From positions 62,001-126,000 of the forward strand of contig JAVJSU010000103.1 in assembly GCA_040219275.1 (NCBI GenBank): 64,000 nt of DNA. Direction: 5' to 3'. This document shows positions 60,259 to 64,000 of this stretch, in pieces. The translations under genes were made by a program, and so were the position numbers. Source of the stretch: JAVJSU01 sp040219275. Lineage in GTDB: Bacteria; Chloroflexota; Anaerolineae; Aggregatilineales; Phototrophicaceae. Under the pieces are notes generated by a model. It did not search any database and was not told where the DNA came from. It saw only the letters and a list, made by a program, of their open reading frames with translations. Positions within the stretch are counted from its first letter, which is position 1, and every line of letters starts with the position of its first letter.

Positions 60259-61605
60259 CTAGATTCCTTTGTATTCAATAAATTCTGCTTCTAACTTATT
60301 TGCAAGCATATGTGCCAATGTTTCTGGTACATCACCAAAAATCACTTGTCCATTCCTAAAAATTGGAAGTCTACCTGATGCTAATACTAGAGAACGTTCA
60401 TAGATGTCAGGAGGACGGTTTTCCATTGCAATGCTCAAACGCTTCAAATTATGATCGTAATAGAATTCACACGTTTCACCTGTGCGTCTCATCATCAAGT
60501 ATCGCAGTCCATACCAATCACCCTTGCGCCAACTATCACTCTCTGCGTGATAGAATAGCGTTAGTTGTGGATGGTCAAACCTTGAGGAAGTATGGGTTAG
60601 GCGATAGAGTCCAGTTTCTTTGGGCAATTCAATAGACTTGAATCCATTACTAAGCCACTGCTCGAAGGTATAATTTGCTTTGACTATTGCGAGAGAGGGT
60701 AAGTCTGTCTCCCAAAACTCTAGATCGGGTAGATTGCTTGCGATTTCAAATCCTGCTAATCCTGCCATATATACTGGATGGTAGTCTTTTTCAAAATCTT
60801 GTCTGAAACTTTCAACAACTGATTGGCTTGTAAATGTTACCCGAATAACGTCAGGAGCATCACTATAGGGCTGTGGTTCAGTTTCGACCTGTGCAACTTT
60901 TTCTAATTCCTGAATTAGGATACGTGAGCGTTGTCCCGCTAGAAATGTTTGGTGCTGTCTTGAATTCGAATCTTTCACAACTAATGTTGGAGGGGCAATA
61001 AACCAATTCTGTCCATCTTTAGTCAATTCGACGTGACCAAGTGATCGCAAACGACGCATTATGCGCCTCGAATATTCACTGTTGGGATCAAGACCTAGTT
61101 CTTTACATGCAGTTTTGAACTGTCGCCATGTTCCGCGTCCGTAAGCTGAAAGCCAATATATGAGGTTATTATATGACTCATTCAGACTGATGTCTGGTTT
61201 TTCTATGCTAGGTCTGCTTGCATAATTAAATGGATCAGAAGGTGTCAATTTAGCGGGTTTTAACATCTTGATCTGACGAAGGTTATGTATTTCGAGTTCA
61301 TTAGATATCCAGTTACCAGTCTTGATTTCCTCAAAATATAAGTGCATTCCTGAATCACGGAGTCCCAATCGATTTAGCATGGTGTAGAATTCGCTATGAA
61401 TAGACTCAGGTACAATTCCTCTTTGCGCACTTACTACACCAACAAAGAAATAAAATTGTCCGCGATTATTCTTAGTCAGTTTCTCATAGCAGAAGCGAAC
61501 CACAAAATCGCTAAGTTTATGTTGGCGCACAGCTGGTACAAGTCTACTAAGTATATCTTGCGGAGATCCCACTGTATTAAATGCAATATACCATCTCTCC
61601 ATCAT
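60259..61605 (-). CDS. Uncharacterised operon protein with winged-helix-like core
   Basis: A 448-residue protein I do not recognise. Residues about 145-210 look like a winged helix: NLIYWLSAYGRGTWRQFKTA and RRIMRRLRSLGHVELTKDGQNWF, then a strand (FIAPPTLV). The C-terminal part ends RLPIFRNGQVIFGDVPETLAHMLANKLEAEF. There is no nuclease or ATPase motif. It is three bases from the helicase stop/start boundary and two bases from the gene upstream, so it is part of the operon. It may recognise DNA or be an adaptor. Confidence 0.75.
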   Translation of the reverse strand: MMERWYIAFNTVGSPQDILSRLVPAVRQHKLSDFVVRFCYEKLTKNNRGQFYFFVGVVSAQRGIVPESIHSEFYTMLNRLGLRDSGMHLYFEEIKTGNWISNELEIHNLRQIKMLKPAKLTPSDPFNYASRPSIEKPDISLNESYNNLIYWLSAYGRGTWRQFKTACKELGLDPNSEYSRRIMRRLRSLGHVELTKDGQNWFIAPPTLVVKDSNSRQHQTFLAGQRSRILIQELEKVAQVETEPQPYSDAPDVIRVTFTSQSVVESFRQDFEKDYHPVYMAGLAGFEIASNLPDLEFWETDLPSLAIVKANYTFEQWLSNGFKSIELPKETGLYRLTHTSSRFDHPQLTLFYHAESDSWRKGDWYGLRYLMMRRTGETCEFYYDHNLKRLSIAMENRPPDIYERSLVLASGRLPIFRNGQVIFGDVPETLAHMLANKLEAEFIEYKGI

Positions 61606-61606
61606 A

Positions 61607-63307
61607 CTAATTCCTCACCAAAGAGCCGTAGATTACAACTCCTAATTCTTCAGCAATTTGCCCAAAATCCATCAGACGGGAGGATATATCTTCCCAGTTT
61701 AGAATTCGGATAAGCTTTTCATCAGATTGTCCGCTCTGTTCAACTACTATGCGATAGCTTCCAGGTTGCGTGAAAGGGACATCAATCGGTTTACCTACTT
61801 CGATGTTTGTTGAAAATATAACTCGTTCAAGGTCGTCAAAGACGGATAAATAAGCATCTGGTAAGAATGCGGCTACGCTTATTTGTGGTGCATGTCCAAT
61901 GATCCATCCCCCTCCTCTTGGAGCACGTAAACCGCCAGTCAGATTAATGCTGAAAGATGTATGTGGCTGTAACGTCAGTCTAAGTGTTTCATTCTCTAGA
62001 TTTAGGCTCGATCGCGCTTCAGATTCAGATAGAATCGTGACCCCAACATACTCACACCATCGATCAAATACAGGGTTCATTGCTTGCCATTCAAGCAGGC
62101 CTTCATCCCTAAGCCTATTAAGGTCTGCTTGAATCTGTTCTTTTACAAGCAATATAAATTCAGTACCTAGTTCAATACCCTTGTCCCAGCTCGCATAAAT
62201 TCCAGATTCAGGAGTATCGGGGTCAAGGGTGAGAACCCAAAAATCACGTGCTGGTAAGTATAGATCTTTAATAGAGGAGTTAAGTGAATGGATAGGAAGT
62301 TTTAAGCCTTCATTCAACTGGACTATATCGAGTGACCAGAGGGGCAAATACCAACCAGGACGTTCTTGTTCAAGCACACGACTATCACCATTATAATCAA
62401 CACTCAATTGAGCATTAATCAATTGTTTAGGTTGGGGTGGGAAGATAAAGTAATCTACCTCGCCTGAAAAGAAATCCTCGGAACGATAAATTTTTGCCTC
62501 TAGTGATGTACGGATTCGAGGACCTTTTGATCTGCTACGTATATCGCCACCACCCGCTTCGCGCCACTCTTCGTAAACTTCATAACAAGCAGAGCTGATG
62601 GCATCATAAGATCGAAGCCACATGTCACCCTTTGGGTCAAGAATTGCTTGCAAGTGCTTGGTTAAATACTGCGCATCTCTTCGTATACGTTGCATCAACA
62701 AAACTTCATCATAGTTTTTGTGCCAATTTGAGGATGTAAAATGTCGCCATAATTTATTTTTATCGGACTGTCTCAATAAAGCCTGTGATATGGGGTAGCG
62801 CACATATTTATAAGGCCCATCACCCGAACGAGCCGTTGGTAGAAAACCTTGGTTACGTAACCAATTAGCCCAGTCTTGCCAAAGTCTTTCATCTTCTCCA
62901 GCATCTAAGCCTTTAGTTCTTCCTGGCTTATCAAATAACCCTAATAATTTATTTAAATGAGTAAAATAGTCTTTAGGGTCAACAGGTTTGTCCTCTTGTG
63001 TATCACCCATATAATGAGCCGCTAGCACCATTGCCGCTAAAAATCCAACATATTTTGGACGATCTTTACTGTCGCGGAGTGAAGGATTTGTAAAGCGTGA
63101 AAGTCTGACTTGATCCTTATGTATACATAAACCACGCACTGAATTGATGAAGTCTTGACTCCAACCACCTTCTGGTCGATCTCCAAACATAAATCCTATT
63201 GTCTCTAACGTTTCGTCATCGATGGATAGAAACACTCGTGTGCCAATACTCAAGCCTTGTATGGCATAGTCAATTATTGCGTTATTCCACTCTTGGTAGG
63301 TTGCCAT
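61607..63307 (-). CDS. Uncharacterised first protein of the helicase operon
   Basis: A 566-residue protein of no recognised family. The ATG at 63307 (MATYQEWNN) is preferred over a TTG nine codons earlier. The N-terminal half is helical with KYVGFLAAMVLAAHYMGD; a middle segment has RYPISQALLRQSDKNKLWRHF; the C-terminal third reads as beta-rich and ends with SYRIVVEQSGQ and LMDFGQIAEELGV. No catalytic motif is visible. Leading position in the operon suggests a sensor or scaffolding role; this is inference. Confidence 0.75.
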   Translation of the reverse strand: MATYQEWNNAIIDYAIQGLSIGTRVFLSIDDETLETIGFMFGDRPEGGWSQDFINSVRGLCIHKDQVRLSRFTNPSLRDSKDRPKYVGFLAAMVLAAHYMGDTQEDKPVDPKDYFTHLNKLLGLFDKPGRTKGLDAGEDERLWQDWANWLRNQGFLPTARSGDGPYKYVRYPISQALLRQSDKNKLWRHFTSSNWHKNYDEVLLMQRIRRDAQYLTKHLQAILDPKGDMWLRSYDAISSACYEVYEEWREAGGGDIRSRSKGPRIRTSLEAKIYRSEDFFSGEVDYFIFPPQPKQLINAQLSVDYNGDSRVLEQERPGWYLPLWSLDIVQLNEGLKLPIHSLNSSIKDLYLPARDFWVLTLDPDTPESGIYASWDKGIELGTEFILLVKEQIQADLNRLRDEGLLEWQAMNPVFDRWCEYVGVTILSESEARSSLNLENETLRLTLQPHTSFSINLTGGLRAPRGGGWIIGHAPQISVAAFLPDAYLSVFDDLERVIFSTNIEVGKPIDVPFTQPGSYRIVVEQSGQSDEKLIRILNWEDISSRLMDFGQIAEELGVVIYGSLVRN

Positions 63308-63447
63308 AATTCTTAATTCTTCTGGTATGCACAAATATAGTAATAAACTGTAGACTTAATTATAGAGTGTAATTTGGCAGATAAGTATTAAGCTCGCCAC
63401 AATTTGCGACATATTATTAATCGTCAACCCAGATTTGATGTGATAAA

Positions 63448-63471
63448 ATTCTGGGCAACCGACTGCCCAGA
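63448..63471 (+). promoter_or_regulatory. Perfect 9-bp inverted repeat upstream of the GNAT gene
   Basis: TTCTGGGCA (63448-63456) and TGCCCAGAA (63463-63471) flank a 6-base loop, nine bases before the ATG at 63481. A TAAAAT -10-like word (63443-63448) overlaps the left arm, so it could be an operator overlying the promoter. The TGTGATAAAATTCT word that precedes it (63438-63451) is also found at 50053. Confidence 0.5.
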
Positions 63472-63480
63472 AAGTGTATT

Positions 63481-63951
63481 ATGTTAGAAGTAAAGCCGAT
63501 ACAGTTAGAAAATATCGTCGACGTGAAGAAGTTAGCCGATGCGAATCGCAATTCGCTGGGTTTCATCCCTAAAAAGAAGTTCGAAGAAATTGTTGGGCAA
63601 AAACGCGGCACAGTCGCGTTCCAAAATGATATTATTGTTGGTTTCGTCGTTTATCGTCACCGTAAAATCGACTCACAAACCACACTCTCAGAAATTTGTG
63701 TGCATAATGATTATCGTAATCAACATATTGGTTCAAAATTGATGCTTTCTCTTGTCCAAGACTGCGAACAACGGAGCCGCGAGTTTATTCAACTTAAATG
63801 TCCAGTTGATCTAGCCGCAAATGGATTCTACGAAAAACTTGGTTTTAGGTTACATGCTATTGAAGAAGGTAAAAAACGACAGCTTAATGTGTGGCGTTTA
63901 GCGATTTCGCATTGTCAAGCAGAATCGAAAACTGAAATATGGATTTTGTAG
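63481..63951 (+). CDS. GNAT-family N-acetyltransferase
   Basis: A 156-residue protein. The acetyl-CoA-binding motif A reads LSEICVHNDYRNQHIGSKLML (Q/R-x-x-G-x-G/A-like), and ANGFYEKLGF is motif B. The substrate could be an antibiotic, a peptide N-terminus or a polyamine. It has its own upstream palindrome and reads away from the helicase operon. It may be the regular right neighbour of the island or a cargo gene. Confidence 0.85.
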   Translation: MLEVKPIQLENIVDVKKLADANRNSLGFIPKKKFEEIVGQKRGTVAFQNDIIVGFVVYRHRKIDSQTTLSEICVHNDYRNQHIGSKLMLSLVQDCEQRSREFIQLKCPVDLAANGFYEKLGFRLHAIEEGKKRQLNVWRLAISHCQAESKTEIWIL

Positions 63952-64000
63952 CATCAATGACTCATCGACCAAACGAGCTTCGCCAGATCATTGATATGTG

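Noticed and set aside
52452..63307. Assignment as classical DISARM or Druantia
   Set aside because: The hallmark partners (DrmC PLD protein and methylase, or DruA-D, DruH, DruM/F/G) were not found next to the helicase, so only a general similarity is claimed.

Overview
The window looks like a chromosomal stretch of a Chloroflexota bacterium, probably Anaerolineae-like. This is an inference from gene content: several TPR paralogues, a secreted WD40-like propeller, a LysM/L,D-transpeptidase, an LLM flavoprotein and a two-domain CbiX with a C-terminal Cys-rich region. No rRNA, tRNA or CRISPR array was recognised.

Bases 1-10.7 kb hold housekeeping and envelope genes: a secreted beta-propeller, an FAD-linked 2-hydroxyacid dehydrogenase, an extremely acidic small protein, PdxT, three TPR proteins and the L,D-transpeptidase.

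Bases 10.7-20.2 kb form one long minus-strand sulfate assimilation operon: APS reductase, APS kinase, ATP sulfurylase, a TauE/SafE permease, three siroheme enzymes (SirC, CbiX, CobA), a siroheme sulfite reductase and an unknown 198-aa protein. Together they take sulfate to sulfide and make the siroheme that the last step needs. The roughly 380-base leader is the most striking regulatory sequence here. A consensus promoter is followed by two successive units, each a tiny Cys-codon-rich ORF plus an intrinsic terminator. In both, the end of the ORF is complementary to one arm of its own terminator. This is the architecture of tandem ribosome-mediated, cysteine-sensing attenuation.

Bases 20.2-33.1 kb hold an MFS transporter, flavin oxidoreductases, a cytochrome P450 with a short C-terminus, a STAS protein, two glycosyltransferases and a GntR-SHMT-like pair with a clear promoter/operator. 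Between them (29.8-31.0 kb) lies a patch of decayed genes: two unrelated fragments meeting at one junction near 29975, a broken short-chain dehydrogenase, and a 7-bp tandem repeat of about 13.7 copies.

From about 33.3 kb the content is plasmid-like: an actin-like partition ATPase with a probable ParR partner, HU-like and ribbon-helix-helix proteins, a relaxase-like protein, a primase-helicase, SSB, and clustered TGTGAC iterons on both sides of a HEPN-domain gene. This is probably an integrated plasmid or conjugative element; no integrase is visible.

From 43 to 63.3 kb the sequence resembles a defence island. It holds a 1913-aa sacsin-like ATPase, a sigma-like regulator, a GmrSD-type DUF262/DUF1524 protein bracketed by imperfect direct repeats, and a tight four-gene minus-strand operon. 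That operon encodes two unrecognised proteins, a 1893-aa DUF1998-type helicase (DruE/COG1205-like) and a UvrD-like helicase with a RelE-like N-terminal domain. It is the best candidate for an undescribed or divergent antiphage system. A GNAT acetyltransferase closes the window.
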